From Hyunsoonleella pacifica (lineage in GTDB: Bacteria; Bacteroidota; Bacteroidia; Flavobacteriales; Flavobacteriaceae), in the NCBI RefSeq assembly GCF_004310335.1, contig NZ_SIRS01000005.1, forward strand, positions 372,001-436,000: a stretch of DNA of 64,000 nucleotides, in the 5' to 3' direction. Below are positions 19,250 to 27,562 of this stretch, in pieces. The position numbers and the translations under genes were made by a program. Below the pieces are notes generated by a model. That model was not told the origin of the DNA. It saw only the letters and a list, made by a program, of their open reading frames with translations, and made no database searches. Position 1 is the first letter of the stretch; each line of letters starts with the position of its first letter.

Positions 19250-21031
19250 ATGGGTTTTAGAAGTATACTTCGTAAATTTTTAATTTGGAAATACAAGCAC
19301 ATTTCTGAACGTCAGTTTATTTATGTACTAAGTATCCTAGTAGGATTTCTTGCAGGTTTAGGGACCGTAACACTAAAAAACTTAACACACGGCATCCGTA
19401 CATTTTTTATATCTAATGTATTTCAAGACTACCAAAGCTCACTTTATTTTATTTTGCCTATTGTAGGTTTACTTTTAGTGTATATCATAAAACAAACATG
19501 GTTAAAAAAACATATAGGGCATGGTATTTCTACTACCCTACATGCCATTTCTAAGTTAAATGGTATAATTCCTAGATACAATATTTATGCAGCACTAATA
19601 ACCGCTCCTTTAACCGTTGGTTTTGGTGGTTCTGTGGGGTTGCAAGGTCCAGCAGTAAGTGTTGGTTCTGCCCTAGGGTCTAACGCTGCACGGTTGTTTC
19701 ACATGAATACTAAAACACGATTACTACTCGTATCATGTGCAGCAGCAGGAGCTATGGCATCCATGTTTAAAGCACCAATTGCAGCAATAATTTTTGCTAT
19801 AGAAATTTTTAGTCTAGACATAGCATTTGCATCATTGGTTCCTTTACTTTTAGCATCTGTTTCAGCAGTAGTTACCTCTTATTTTTTCTTAGGTACCGAT
19901 GTCTTATTACGTTTTGAACTAACAGATAAATTCCAGATTAACGATATTGGCTTTTATGCAGTTTTAGGAGTAGTTACAGGTTTAATGTCAGTATACTATT
20001 CAAAAGTATTCTTCGGTATCACAAACTTTTTTAAAAGATTTAAAAGTCGCGCAAAACGACTTCTCATTGGAGGATTAGCCATCGGGACGATGCTTTATGT
20101 TATTCCACCACTTTATGGTGAGGGCTACGGTGTAATGAACAACCTTTTAAGAGGAGACCATATAGCCGCTATAGGTAACACTCCCTTTTCGCTAGATTTA
20201 GAAAATGTTTGGATTGTTATTGGTTTACTTATCGGTATCGCAATTTTTAAGGCCATAGCAATGACAACCACTTTTGGTGCTGGTGGTGTAGGTGGGGTAT
20301 TTATTCCTACTCTAGTTATGGGAAGTGCTTTAGGTAATGCCTTTGCCAAAATAATCAATAATCTAGGGTTAGATTTTCATGTTTCAGAATCTAATTTCAC
20401 TTTAATAGGAATGACGGGTTTAATGGCAGGTGTTTTACACGCACCACTAACAGCAATTTTCCTCATAGCTGAAATCACTGGAGGCTATGAATTATTTGTA
20501 CCACTAATGCTGGTAGCTGCCATTTCGTTCTCCATTACAAAATATTACATTTCGCATTCTATATATACTCTGAAATTAGCCGAACGCGGCGAGTTAATAA
20601 CACATAATAAAGACAAAAATGTCCTAATGATGCTGCAAATTGATAAAGTAATTGAGACTAACTTTATCATTTTAAAACCAGAGATGAAGCTTCGCGAAGT
20701 ACTAGAAAATGCAGTAGCCAAATCTTCAAGAAACCACTTCCCAGTAGTAAATAAAAATGGAGAATTCTTAGGTGTAATTCGCCTAGACGATATAAGGCAG
20801 ATGATGTTTAATGTCGATTTATATGATAAAGTAGATGTAGAAAGTTTAATGCATGCAGATGCTGGCATCATCAATTACGAAAAAGACACCATGAATGCCA
20901 TTATGGAAAAATTTAAAACAAGTGGTGCTTGGAATTTACCCGTTATTAAAAACGGTAAATATTATGGTTATATTTCCAAATCTAAATTGCTAACAGCTTA
21001 TAGACGACAACTTATTAACGTTACACAATAA
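19250..21031 (+). CDS. ClC-family chloride channel/transporter with CBS pair
   Basis: Inner-membrane ClC protein of 593 residues: the ClC core covers about 1-435 and a tandem CBS regulatory pair about 465-590. Landmarks: GHGISTTLHAI (place of the GSGIP selectivity segment), GFGGSVGLQGPAVSVGSALGSN (GREGP segment), and TTFGAGGVGGVFIPTLVMGSALG (GxFxP segment). Two charge positions are unusual: Gln132 stands where most ClCs have the gating glutamate, and Ile186 aligns with the internal proton glutamate of the E. coli exchanger. By known structure-function of the family both changes favour uncoupled chloride movement. The next gene starts 5 nt after the stop. Confidence 0.9.
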   Translation: MGFRSILRKFLIWKYKHISERQFIYVLSILVGFLAGLGTVTLKNLTHGIRTFFISNVFQDYQSSLYFILPIVGLLLVYIIKQTWLKKHIGHGISTTLHAISKLNGIIPRYNIYAALITAPLTVGFGGSVGLQGPAVSVGSALGSNAARLFHMNTKTRLLLVSCAAAGAMASMFKAPIAAIIFAIEIFSLDIAFASLVPLLLASVSAVVTSYFFLGTDVLLRFELTDKFQINDIGFYAVLGVVTGLMSVYYSKVFFGITNFFKRFKSRAKRLLIGGLAIGTMLYVIPPLYGEGYGVMNNLLRGDHIAAIGNTPFSLDLENVWIVIGLLIGIAIFKAIAMTTTFGAGGVGGVFIPTLVMGSALGNAFAKIINNLGLDFHVSESNFTLIGMTGLMAGVLHAPLTAIFLIAEITGGYELFVPLMLVAAISFSITKYYISHSIYTLKLAERGELITHNKDKNVLMMLQIDKVIETNFIILKPEMKLREVLENAVAKSSRNHFPVVNKNGEFLGVIRLDDIRQMMFNVDLYDKVDVESLMHADAGIINYEKDTMNAIMEKFKTSGAWNLPVIKNGKYYGYISKSKLLTAYRRQLINVTQ

Positions 21032-21036
21032 TTTTA

Positions 21037-21273
21037 ATGAAGTACCTCATCATAATACTAACCTTAGTTTCTGCTGGATTAATTGTAACAGGATTTACAA
21101 TTGAATCTGAAAACTCACAAAAACTTATTGGCTCTGGTGTCGCATTATTATTTCTAGTAGTGTTTCCAATATTCTCTTATTACCGGTGGAAAGATAGAGA
21201 CGTAAAAGAATACATGCTAACCAAAGAAAACTTAGATAAAATGCGAGAGAGTCAAAAGGAGAAAAAGCACTAA
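21037..21273 (+). CDS. Small two-helix membrane protein
   Basis: Unrecognised 78-residue protein with two hydrophobic helices (about 3-20 and 32-50) joined by an acidic loop (ESENSQK), and a charged C-terminal tail (KDRDVKEYMLTKENLDKMRESQKEKK), predicted cytoplasmic. It begins 5 nt after the ClC gene and is probably co-transcribed with it; the position suggests an accessory membrane protein but nothing more specific. The 197 bp that follow hold only a 6-bp inverted repeat (GGTGTT/AACACC, 21275-21296) without a T-run. Confidence 0.7.
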   Translation: MKYLIIILTLVSAGLIVTGFTIESENSQKLIGSGVALLFLVVFPIFSYYRWKDRDVKEYMLTKENLDKMRESQKEKKH

Positions 21274-21470
21274 GGGTGTTGCTGCACATTAACACCAAAA
21301 AGATAGTGCTTTACATTAGTGTTCGTTTAAAAAGAATAACACCTCTATTGTTATCTTACATTTTAAGCTTAACCATCTTCCTCTTCTATCCCGTCCAACT
21401 ATCCAATTTTAAAAAATACACATAAGGGTTTGGTGTGATTATTGTTATATTTAATGCATTAAAACTGCAA

Positions 21471-22931
21471 ATGAAACTAAAAAAGCTTTCTTTACGTACC
21501 CGTATTTTTATAGTAATGATAGTGTTGGTACTAATAGCCTCTGTACTTATTGCAGCAGTAGCTATTTATCAATACAACGAAGAAACCACCGATTATCATA
21601 TCCAACGGTTAGAACGTAAAGAACAAAACATAAAAGCGCACTTAAAAAATGTATTAAACGCTAGAGAAAACACTTGGGAGGTAAAAACTAGAAATATTCC
21701 ACTCATTTTTAAAGATAAAATAAGTAGTATAGCAGAAATACATAAACTTCAAATAAACCTTTATGATTTAGAAGGTAACTTGCTTATTACTTCCAAAGCC
21801 GATTTAAAACCAGATCAGGAAGATAAATGCATCGAAACCAAGATACTCAATGCAATTGCTAATACAGCAGACCATAGATATGTAGATAAAATTACTGAAA
21901 ACGGATTAACATATCAGTCATCATACATCTTTATTTACGATAAAAAGTTTAAACCCTTAGCCATTTTAAACTTACCATATTTAGAACGTGACGATTTCCT
22001 TTCTAAAGAGTTAAACGAATTTCTAGGCAGGCTGGGTATCGCTTATCTATTTGTATTAGTTATTGCAATTGCAATTGCCTTTTTATTATCTAAATACATT
22101 ACAAAATCACTTAAAACAATTAGTGACAAAATTATAGCCACACGCCTTGAAAAACGAAATGAAAAAATTGTAATTCAAGATTCTAGTCAAGAAATTTCAA
22201 CTTTAATAGACTCTTATAACAGTATGATAGACGAGCTTGAAGAAAGTGCTGTACAGTTAGCCCGCAGTGAGCGCGAACAAGCATGGAGAGAAATGGCAAA
22301 ACAAGTAGCACATGAAATTAAAAATCCGTTAACGCCTATGCGATTAACAGTACAAAATTTTCAAAGAAAGTTTGATCCCAAAGATGAAAGCATAAATACA
22401 AAAGTAGCAGAATATAGCAAAACACTAATTCAACAAATAGATACTATGAGTTCTATCGCATCTGCTTTTTCAAATTTTGCAAAAATGCCAGCGCAACAAA
22501 AAGAAACACTTAATGTCGCAAACATTACAAAACTGGCATTAGATATTTTTAATGAAGATTATATTGTATTTACATCTGATGATGATGAAATAATTGCCAA
22601 ATTTGATAGAACACAACTTATAAGAGTGGTAACTAATTTGGTTAAAAATGGAATTCAGTCTATACCAAAGGATAAAAAACCTCAAGTTTTAGTAAATGTA
22701 GGACAGGATGATAAAAATGTGATTATCTCTGTTGCTGACAACGGATCTGGAATTTCTGAAGATAACAGACATAAAATATTCGAACCAAAATTTACCACAA
22801 AAACCAGTGGAATGGGACTTGGTTTAGCTATGGTAAAAAATATTGTAGAAAACTATGATGGTACAATCTCATTCACTACAGAAACCAATAAAGGAACCAT
22901 TTTTAAGGTAGTATTTCCAAAAGAATCTTGA
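21471..22931 (+). CDS. NtrY-like sensor histidine kinase
   Basis: Membrane-bound histidine kinase of about 486 residues. Order: TM1 (about 11-33), periplasmic sensor (34-190), TM2 (193-213), HAMP linker, HisKA with AWREMAKQVAHEIKNPLTPMRLT (His in HEIKNP), then HATPase_c with NLVKNGIQS (N box), VADNGSGIS (G1) and TTKTSGMGLGLAMVKNI (G2). The LTPMRLTVQ pattern after the H-box resembles NtrY-type kinases. A GTG start 36 nt upstream is possible, but ATG 21471 gives the typical basic N-terminus before TM1. No response regulator is adjacent, so it is an orphan here. The next gene starts 14 nt later. Confidence 0.9.
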   Translation: MKLKKLSLRTRIFIVMIVLVLIASVLIAAVAIYQYNEETTDYHIQRLERKEQNIKAHLKNVLNARENTWEVKTRNIPLIFKDKISSIAEIHKLQINLYDLEGNLLITSKADLKPDQEDKCIETKILNAIANTADHRYVDKITENGLTYQSSYIFIYDKKFKPLAILNLPYLERDDFLSKELNEFLGRLGIAYLFVLVIAIAIAFLLSKYITKSLKTISDKIIATRLEKRNEKIVIQDSSQEISTLIDSYNSMIDELEESAVQLARSEREQAWREMAKQVAHEIKNPLTPMRLTVQNFQRKFDPKDESINTKVAEYSKTLIQQIDTMSSIASAFSNFAKMPAQQKETLNVANITKLALDIFNEDYIVFTSDDDEIIAKFDRTQLIRVVTNLVKNGIQSIPKDKKPQVLVNVGQDDKNVIISVADNGSGISEDNRHKIFEPKFTTKTSGMGLGLAMVKNIVENYDGTISFTTETNKGTIFKVVFPKES

Positions 22932-22945
22932 TAAATAATATAAAA

Positions 22946-23728
22946 ATGAGCTATACCAATTTACTAGTATATTCGGAGAACGGCATTACAACAATTACCA
23001 TCAACCGTCCTAAAAAGTTAAATGCGTTAAATCAAGACACCATACAAGAACTGCATCTAGCATTTAAAGCTGCCGATAATGACAATAATACCAAAGCAAT
23101 AATCATTACTGGAAGTGGAGAAAAAGCCTTTGTGGCTGGAGCAGACATTAGTGAGTTTGCTGATTTTGATGTAGAAGAAGGTACCCATTTAGCAGCAAAC
23201 GGACAAAAAATCCTTTTCGATTTTGTTGAAAATTTAAGTACCCCAGTAATTGCAGCCATTAATGGCTTTGCACTTGGTGGTGGTTTGGAATTAGCAATGG
23301 CTTGTCATTTTAGAGTAGCAAGCGACAATGCAAAAATGGGATTACCTGAGGTCTCTTTAGGTGTTATTCCTGGATATGGAGGCACACAACGTTTAACCCA
23401 ATTGGTAGGTAAAGGACGAGCAATGGAAATGATAATGACTGCAGGCATGATAGATGCAAATAAAGCTTTAGGCTATGGTTTGGTAAACCATGTAGTGCCA
23501 CAAAATGAGCTTTTAGATTTGTGCGATACCATTGCAACAAAAATTACACGTAATTCTTCAACAGCCATTAGTGCTGCAATTAAAGCCGTAAATGCTAATT
23601 TTAAAGAAGGACTTAATGGCTACCAAACTGAAATTATCGAATTTGGAAATTGTTTTGGAACCAATGATTTTAAAGAAGGCACCTCTGCCTTTCTAGAAAA
23701 GCGAAAGGCAAACTTTTTAGGGAATTGA
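22946..23728 (+). CDS. Enoyl-CoA hydratase/isomerase (crotonase family)
   Basis: Cytoplasmic enzyme of 260 residues that hydrates trans-2-enoyl-CoA in fatty-acid oxidation or related acyl-CoA paths. Signatures: KAFVAGADISEF (first oxyanion-hole segment), PVIAAINGFALGGGLELAMACHFRVAS (second), and LPEVSLGVIPGYGGTQRL with the catalytic-glutamate region. Both glutamates typical of hydratases (in GGGLELA and PEVSLG contexts) appear present. The frame extends to a TTG overlapping the kinase stop, but ATG 22946 gives MSYTNLLVY and is preferred. It is downstream of the histidine kinase with no functional link known. Confidence 0.92.
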   Translation: MSYTNLLVYSENGITTITINRPKKLNALNQDTIQELHLAFKAADNDNNTKAIIITGSGEKAFVAGADISEFADFDVEEGTHLAANGQKILFDFVENLSTPVIAAINGFALGGGLELAMACHFRVASDNAKMGLPEVSLGVIPGYGGTQRLTQLVGKGRAMEMIMTAGMIDANKALGYGLVNHVVPQNELLDLCDTIATKITRNSSTAISAAIKAVNANFKEGLNGYQTEIIEFGNCFGTNDFKEGTSAFLEKRKANFLGN

Positions 23729-23747
23729 TTCTTTCCAAAAAATCTTT

Positions 23748-24071
23748 CTAGTTTGTTTTCTGTAGTGTCCTATTTTTTTCTTTGAGAATAGCCAATTGTT
23801 TCTCAATAAACGTAATTGCTTTTTCTGTCTGGTAACTTGTTTTAGAAGCTACATGCTTCAGCTCTTCTTTTAGTTTTTCTTTACCAGAGGTAGCAGCTTT
23901 GGACAAGTCTCCTTTAACTTCAGAAAAATCCTCTGTTATTTTATCCTTTATGTCTTTACCCTCTTTTTTTAGATTTTCTCTAGTATTGCTTCCTTTATCT
24001 GGAGCTAATAATACACCTACAGCTGCACCTACTAAAACACCTCCCAATACCAATACACCTTTATAAATCAT
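23748..24071 (-). CDS. YtxH-domain protein
   Basis: Small protein of 107 residues with an N-terminal glycine/alanine-rich helix (GVLVLGGVLVGAAVGVLLAPDKGSNTR), the hallmark of YtxH proteins, followed by a lysine/glutamate-rich amphipathic region likely to form a coiled coil. The family is often stress-induced and membrane-associated; mechanism unknown. It is convergent with the crotonase gene (19-bp gap). Upstream, 24072-24304 is AT-rich and shows no other gene or clear TAnnTTTG promoter box. Confidence 0.85.
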   Translation of the reverse strand: MIYKGVLVLGGVLVGAAVGVLLAPDKGSNTRENLKKEGKDIKDKITEDFSEVKGDLSKAATSGKEKLKEELKHVASKTSYQTEKAITFIEKQLAILKEKNRTLQKTN

Positions 24072-24304
24072 AATTTTCTTTTTAAATATTAATCTTGTTT
24101 ACTTATTAGTGGCTAAAACCACCTATTTGTTACAAACAAATTCAATGCCAAGTATTTACATTATAACATTTAGAGTTTATAATAGAATTTTATTAAATAT
24201 CATGTTTGTTGATAACCCATATTCATTTTAACAGTTTTAAAAAGAAATAATATTTAATTTTATACAGCTTCTCACGAGCAAAACAACCTATATACCTTAT
24301 TATA

Positions 24305-25378
24305 ATGAACCCAAAATCTGCCATAAAAGGACGTGGTGCCCAGCTTAACGTCCCTAATCGTTTCTTTGAATTACGCCATGAAATGCGTGATGATTTTCTT
24401 GAATTTTGTCAAAAACAAGGAGAAAATCCCGACAAAAATAAAACTAAATATTTAGAGGTTTTTCCAAAAACAATAATAAATAAAGTATCAAGTCCTGACG
24501 TTGGAATGCTGTATTCTATGAATCCTTATCAAGGTTGTGAGCACGGTTGTATTTACTGTTATGCTAGAAATACACATGAATTTTGGGGGTATAGTGCAGG
24601 ATTGGATTTTGAACGCCGAATTTTAGTGAAAAAAGATGCTCCCAAACTATTAGAACAACAACTTAAAAAGAAAAGTTGGAAGGCACATCCTATAGTATTA
24701 TCTGGAAACACTGACTGTTACCAACCTGCAGAACAAAAATTTAAAATTACAAGGCAGTGTTTAGAAGTATTTTTAAAATACAGACACCCTGTGGCTATTA
24801 TTACTAAAAACTCTAGAATTTTGGAAGATTTAGATCTACTTACAGATTTAGCAAAATACAACTTGATTGGAGTTAATATATCTATTACTTCATTAATAGA
24901 AAATACCAGAAGAATTTTAGAGCCAAGAACCGCTACAAGCAAAAAAAGATTAAATACAGTAAAAGAATTAAGTAATAATGGTATTCCAGTAAATGTTATG
25001 ATAGCACCGATTATTCCCAGTATTAATAGCCATGAAATTCTTAAAATAGCAAAAGCAGCTTCAGATTTTGGTGCAGTTTCTATTGGACATACCATTGTAA
25101 GGCTAAACGGTGCTATTGGAGAAATTTTTACAGATTGGATAAAAAAAACAATGCCCGATAGCGCTGAAAAAGTGTTACATCAAATTGAAAATTGTCATGG
25201 TGGCTCATTAAATGACTCCCGTTACGGAACAAGAATGCGTGGAGAAGGAAAAATAGCTGAGCAAATTAATAATTTAGTAAAATTAGCAAGACAACAGTTT
25301 TTTAAAAACAAAAAGATGCCGAAACTAAATTGCCATTTGCATGATCAATATAAAGAGGAGCAGTTAAAACTTTTTTAA
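24305..25378 (+). CDS. Radical SAM protein, SplB/PA0069-like
   Basis: Radical S-adenosylmethionine protein of 357 residues. The 4Fe-4S cluster motif is CEHGCIYCYAR (CxxxCxxC, about residues 79-86) within MNPYQGCEHGCIYCYARNTHEFW, the pattern of the PA0069/Rv2578c subfamily, which is distantly related to spore photoproduct lyase. Downstream the SAM-domain barrel continues with SGNTDCYQP and NVMIAPIIPSIN. The substrate of this subfamily is unknown. It is flanked by a YtxH gene upstream and an opposing secreted-protein gene downstream, neither informative. Confidence 0.85.
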   Translation: MNPKSAIKGRGAQLNVPNRFFELRHEMRDDFLEFCQKQGENPDKNKTKYLEVFPKTIINKVSSPDVGMLYSMNPYQGCEHGCIYCYARNTHEFWGYSAGLDFERRILVKKDAPKLLEQQLKKKSWKAHPIVLSGNTDCYQPAEQKFKITRQCLEVFLKYRHPVAIITKNSRILEDLDLLTDLAKYNLIGVNISITSLIENTRRILEPRTATSKKRLNTVKELSNNGIPVNVMIAPIIPSINSHEILKIAKAASDFGAVSIGHTIVRLNGAIGEIFTDWIKKTMPDSAEKVLHQIENCHGGSLNDSRYGTRMRGEGKIAEQINNLVKLARQQFFKNKKMPKLNCHLHDQYKEEQLKLF

Positions 25379-25406
25379 ACTATACCAATATCTAAATCAA
25401 CATAGT

Positions 25407-25434
25407 AAAAAAAAAGCGGGCTAAAAAGCCCGCT
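25407..25434 (-). terminator. Terminator of the secreted-protein gene
   Basis: AGCGGGCT, 4 nt, AGCCCGCT is a perfect 8-bp stem with the T-run (A-run on the + strand, 25407-25414) on the minus-strand side. It lies 32 nt beyond the stop codon at 25466. Confidence 0.88.
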
Positions 25435-25465
25435 CTTAAAGTAATTAATTGAGTTAGTGCATTAC

Positions 25466-26074
25466 TTAGAAAAATTTCACAAATGTTTTACCTTCAGTCT
25501 TGTAAACAATTTTATATTGACCTTCTTTGTAATTGAACAATTTATATACTTTTTGAATTTTCTTAGTATCAGCAACTGTTTCTGAGTGTATTAACTCATA
25601 AGGTGAGTAATAAACAGATCCTTCTTGATAAATCTTTATTTCTAAAGGTTTTTTCTCAAGAGATAACTGAGACACATATAAATATCCATCTTTTACCACT
25701 GTTAAAGGTTTAAAAACAGTTTCCGAATTCGATTTATCAAAAGTTACATCATTTGCTTTTACTATAAAAGGTATAGTGGTAACTTCCATATCCTTGTCAA
25801 GTTCAAAAAAGTAACTACCATCAGGAAGAGATGTTAGATCGAATCCCTTTTTATAGATTCCACTTTGTTGTATTGCTTCCTTATATAGTATTAGACCTTT
25901 CTGATTCTTTATTGTAAAAAGATTTCCCTTTTTTACCTTTCTAAAAGTAAGTGTTGTTTTGTCATCGTCACTTTTAGAAATGTAAAATGATTTGTCGTTA
26001 GCGTATCCCATAACCGTAGCTAATAGAGCTACCATTAAAAATACTTTTTTTGAATTGTTAATTACGTTTTTCAT
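25466..26074 (-). CDS. Secreted protein of unknown function
   Basis: Unrecognised 202-residue exported protein. Signal peptide about 1-25 (VFLMVALLATVMGYAND); the mature part is rich in lysine and beta-strand patterns, with a DLTSLPDGSYFFELD segment like a beta-sandwich of the kind found in C-terminal sorting or FN3-like domains, but there is no clear type IX secretion tail. It has its own terminator. Upstream a TAATTTTG box (26103-26110, minus strand) fits the -7 consensus 29 nt before the ATG; no TTG is seen at the right spacing. Confidence 0.6.
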   Translation of the reverse strand: MKNVINNSKKVFLMVALLATVMGYANDKSFYISKSDDDKTTLTFRKVKKGNLFTIKNQKGLILYKEAIQQSGIYKKGFDLTSLPDGSYFFELDKDMEVTTIPFIVKANDVTFDKSNSETVFKPLTVVKDGYLYVSQLSLEKKPLEIKIYQEGSVYYSPYELIHSETVADTKKIQKVYKLFNYKEGQYKIVYKTEGKTFVKFF

Positions 26075-26333
26075 GATTTGGATTTATTAACGTTTTACAC
26101 TCCAAAATTACATCAAAAGCAACTAGTGTAAAACATTGATATTGACCAATTTATATGCAAAATTATCCATTAAATTTATGTTATCTTACAAAAGAGTTAA
26201 TATGCAATAGTGTTGGGTTAATTACATATATTTTATGGGGTAATGTAGTATAGATATATATTTTTTTAACCCAAATATTTTTTTGAAAAAAATGAAATAA
26301 TCTTGAAAGTTACTTTTAAGTTAAGAACAAAAA

Positions 26334-26493
26334 AAAGTGGGCCACCACAGCCCACTTTAACCAACTAAACTAAATAAGACATTAAAATTAATTATTAATG
26401 TATTTTATTAATACACTATTTACTTATAGTGCAGTATTTTATGTATTTACTTTTTAATATGTTATAATTACTCAAAATGATATATAACATTTA
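26334..26493 (-). ncRNA. Candidate small RNA of about 160 nt
   Basis: On the minus strand a promoter-like pair (see 26499-26532) would start transcription near 26493. A stem AAAGTGGGC / GCCCACTTT (9 bp perfect, 7-nt loop, 26334-26358) followed by a U-run would end it. No annotated gene starts or ends within this unit, and the terminator has no other minus-strand gene to serve, because the next gene upstream on that strand starts at 28675 or beyond and is separated by a plus-strand gene. A 24-residue ORF is present, so a micropeptide cannot be excluded. Confidence 0.45.
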
Positions 26494-26498
26494 CACTA

Positions 26499-26532
26499 CA
26501 AAGATACCTTAGAAGTAAATCTAAAAAAACAA
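26499..26532 (-). promoter_or_regulatory. Candidate promoter of the small RNA
   Basis: On the minus strand: TTG at 26532-26530, 23 nt, then TATCTTTG at 26506-26499, matching TTG-N17-23-TAnnTTTG. Confidence 0.5.
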
Positions 26533-26671
26533 CAATTTTGGCTTATTTATATGCTATTTTAACCTTTAAATAAATGTTAATTAAATGTTAAGTTAAAATA
26601 ACACATGTTTGAGGTAATAAAATATATAATGAATGCATAATAAATGGTAAATTTGCATTAAAATTGCCACA

Positions 26672-27544
26672 ATGATTAACAAAAAGCCTACTTTAGAAAA
26701 AGTAACCCCCAGTTTTGGGAGTTCCATTCTAGTAAAACAGCACTTAGAACGTGTTGATAAGAATAATGCTTTCTGGCATTTTCATCCTGAACTGGAGTTA
26801 GTATATGTGAACAAGGGACAAGGAAAAACACATATAGGGAACCATTTATCTTATTTCAATAACAGTCAACTTATATTAATAGGTGCAAACCTGCCTCATA
26901 ATGGTTTTGCTGACAGATTAACTGCTAATGGTTCTGAAACAACAGTGCAGTTTAAATCTAACTGTTTAGGAGATTACTTTGTTAATGTTCCAGAAATGGC
27001 TAATGTCTCTGCCTTATTTACTCGCGCAGAAAAAGGAATTCGTTTTGGTATAGAAACTAAAAAGATTGTAGGTCCAAAAATAGATACACTTGCTGAGCTT
27101 CAAGGATTAAAACGTATTATTATCTTTTTAGAAATATTAGACTACTTAGCTAAAACTGAAGATTATTCTCTTTTGAATGCCGATGGAATAGCTTTTGAAG
27201 CCAATCCCCAGGACAGTGATAAGATTAAAACTATATATAAATATATTAATAAAAACTTTCAAGATCATATTGCACTAGAGGAAATTGCTGATAAGGTAAG
27301 TATGACGGTACCTGCATTTTGTCGTTATTTTAAAAAAACCACAGGAAAGACCTTTACCCAAATGGTTAACGAGTACCGAATTGTACATGCCACTAAATTA
27401 CTTAATGAAAGCCAAATGAGTATAGCAGATATTTGTTACGAGTGTGGATTTAATAACTTCTCACATTTTAACAAACAATTTAACGATATTACAGGCAAAA
27501 GTGCATCTCAATACCGAAAAGAAATAAGACATATTATTCAATGA
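26672..27544 (+). CDS. AraC-family regulator with cupin sensor domain
   Basis: Transcription factor of 290 residues. The N-terminal half (about 25-100) is a cupin-like sensor (FWHFHPELELVYVNKGQGKTHIGNHL), likely binding a small ligand such as a sugar. The C-terminal half (about 190-285) is the double helix-turn-helix: IALEEIADKVSMTVPAFCRYFKKTTGKTFTQMVNEYRI and IADICYECGFNNFSHFNKQFNDITGKSASQYRK. Targets are unknown; the candidate small RNA and the secreted-protein gene lie divergently upstream. A TAAATTTG box lies 16 nt before the ATG. The gene converges on alr with a 18-bp gap. Confidence 0.9.
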   Translation: MINKKPTLEKVTPSFGSSILVKQHLERVDKNNAFWHFHPELELVYVNKGQGKTHIGNHLSYFNNSQLILIGANLPHNGFADRLTANGSETTVQFKSNCLGDYFVNVPEMANVSALFTRAEKGIRFGIETKKIVGPKIDTLAELQGLKRIIIFLEILDYLAKTEDYSLLNADGIAFEANPQDSDKIKTIYKYINKNFQDHIALEEIADKVSMTVPAFCRYFKKTTGKTFTQMVNEYRIVHATKLLNESQMSIADICYECGFNNFSHFNKQFNDITGKSASQYRKEIRHIIQ

Positions 27545-27562
27545 TGTCTTTAATTATTTATA

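Larger units (their letters stand above)
26075..26671. other. Gene-poor interval of about 600 bp
   Basis: No reliable protein gene is visible. The interval is strongly AT-rich. It contains the 5' region of the secreted-protein gene (-7-like TAATTTTG at 26103-26110), a minus-strand terminator hairpin (26334-26358), a minus-strand promoter-like pair (26499-26532) and, at 26648-26655, a TAAATTTG box 16 nt before the AraC-type gene. The longest in-frame start I found in the small-RNA candidate would encode only about 24 residues. Confidence 0.6.

Noticed and set aside
21275-21296. Terminator after the small membrane gene
   Set aside because: GGTGTT/AACACC is only 6 bp with a 10-nt loop and no T-run on either strand.
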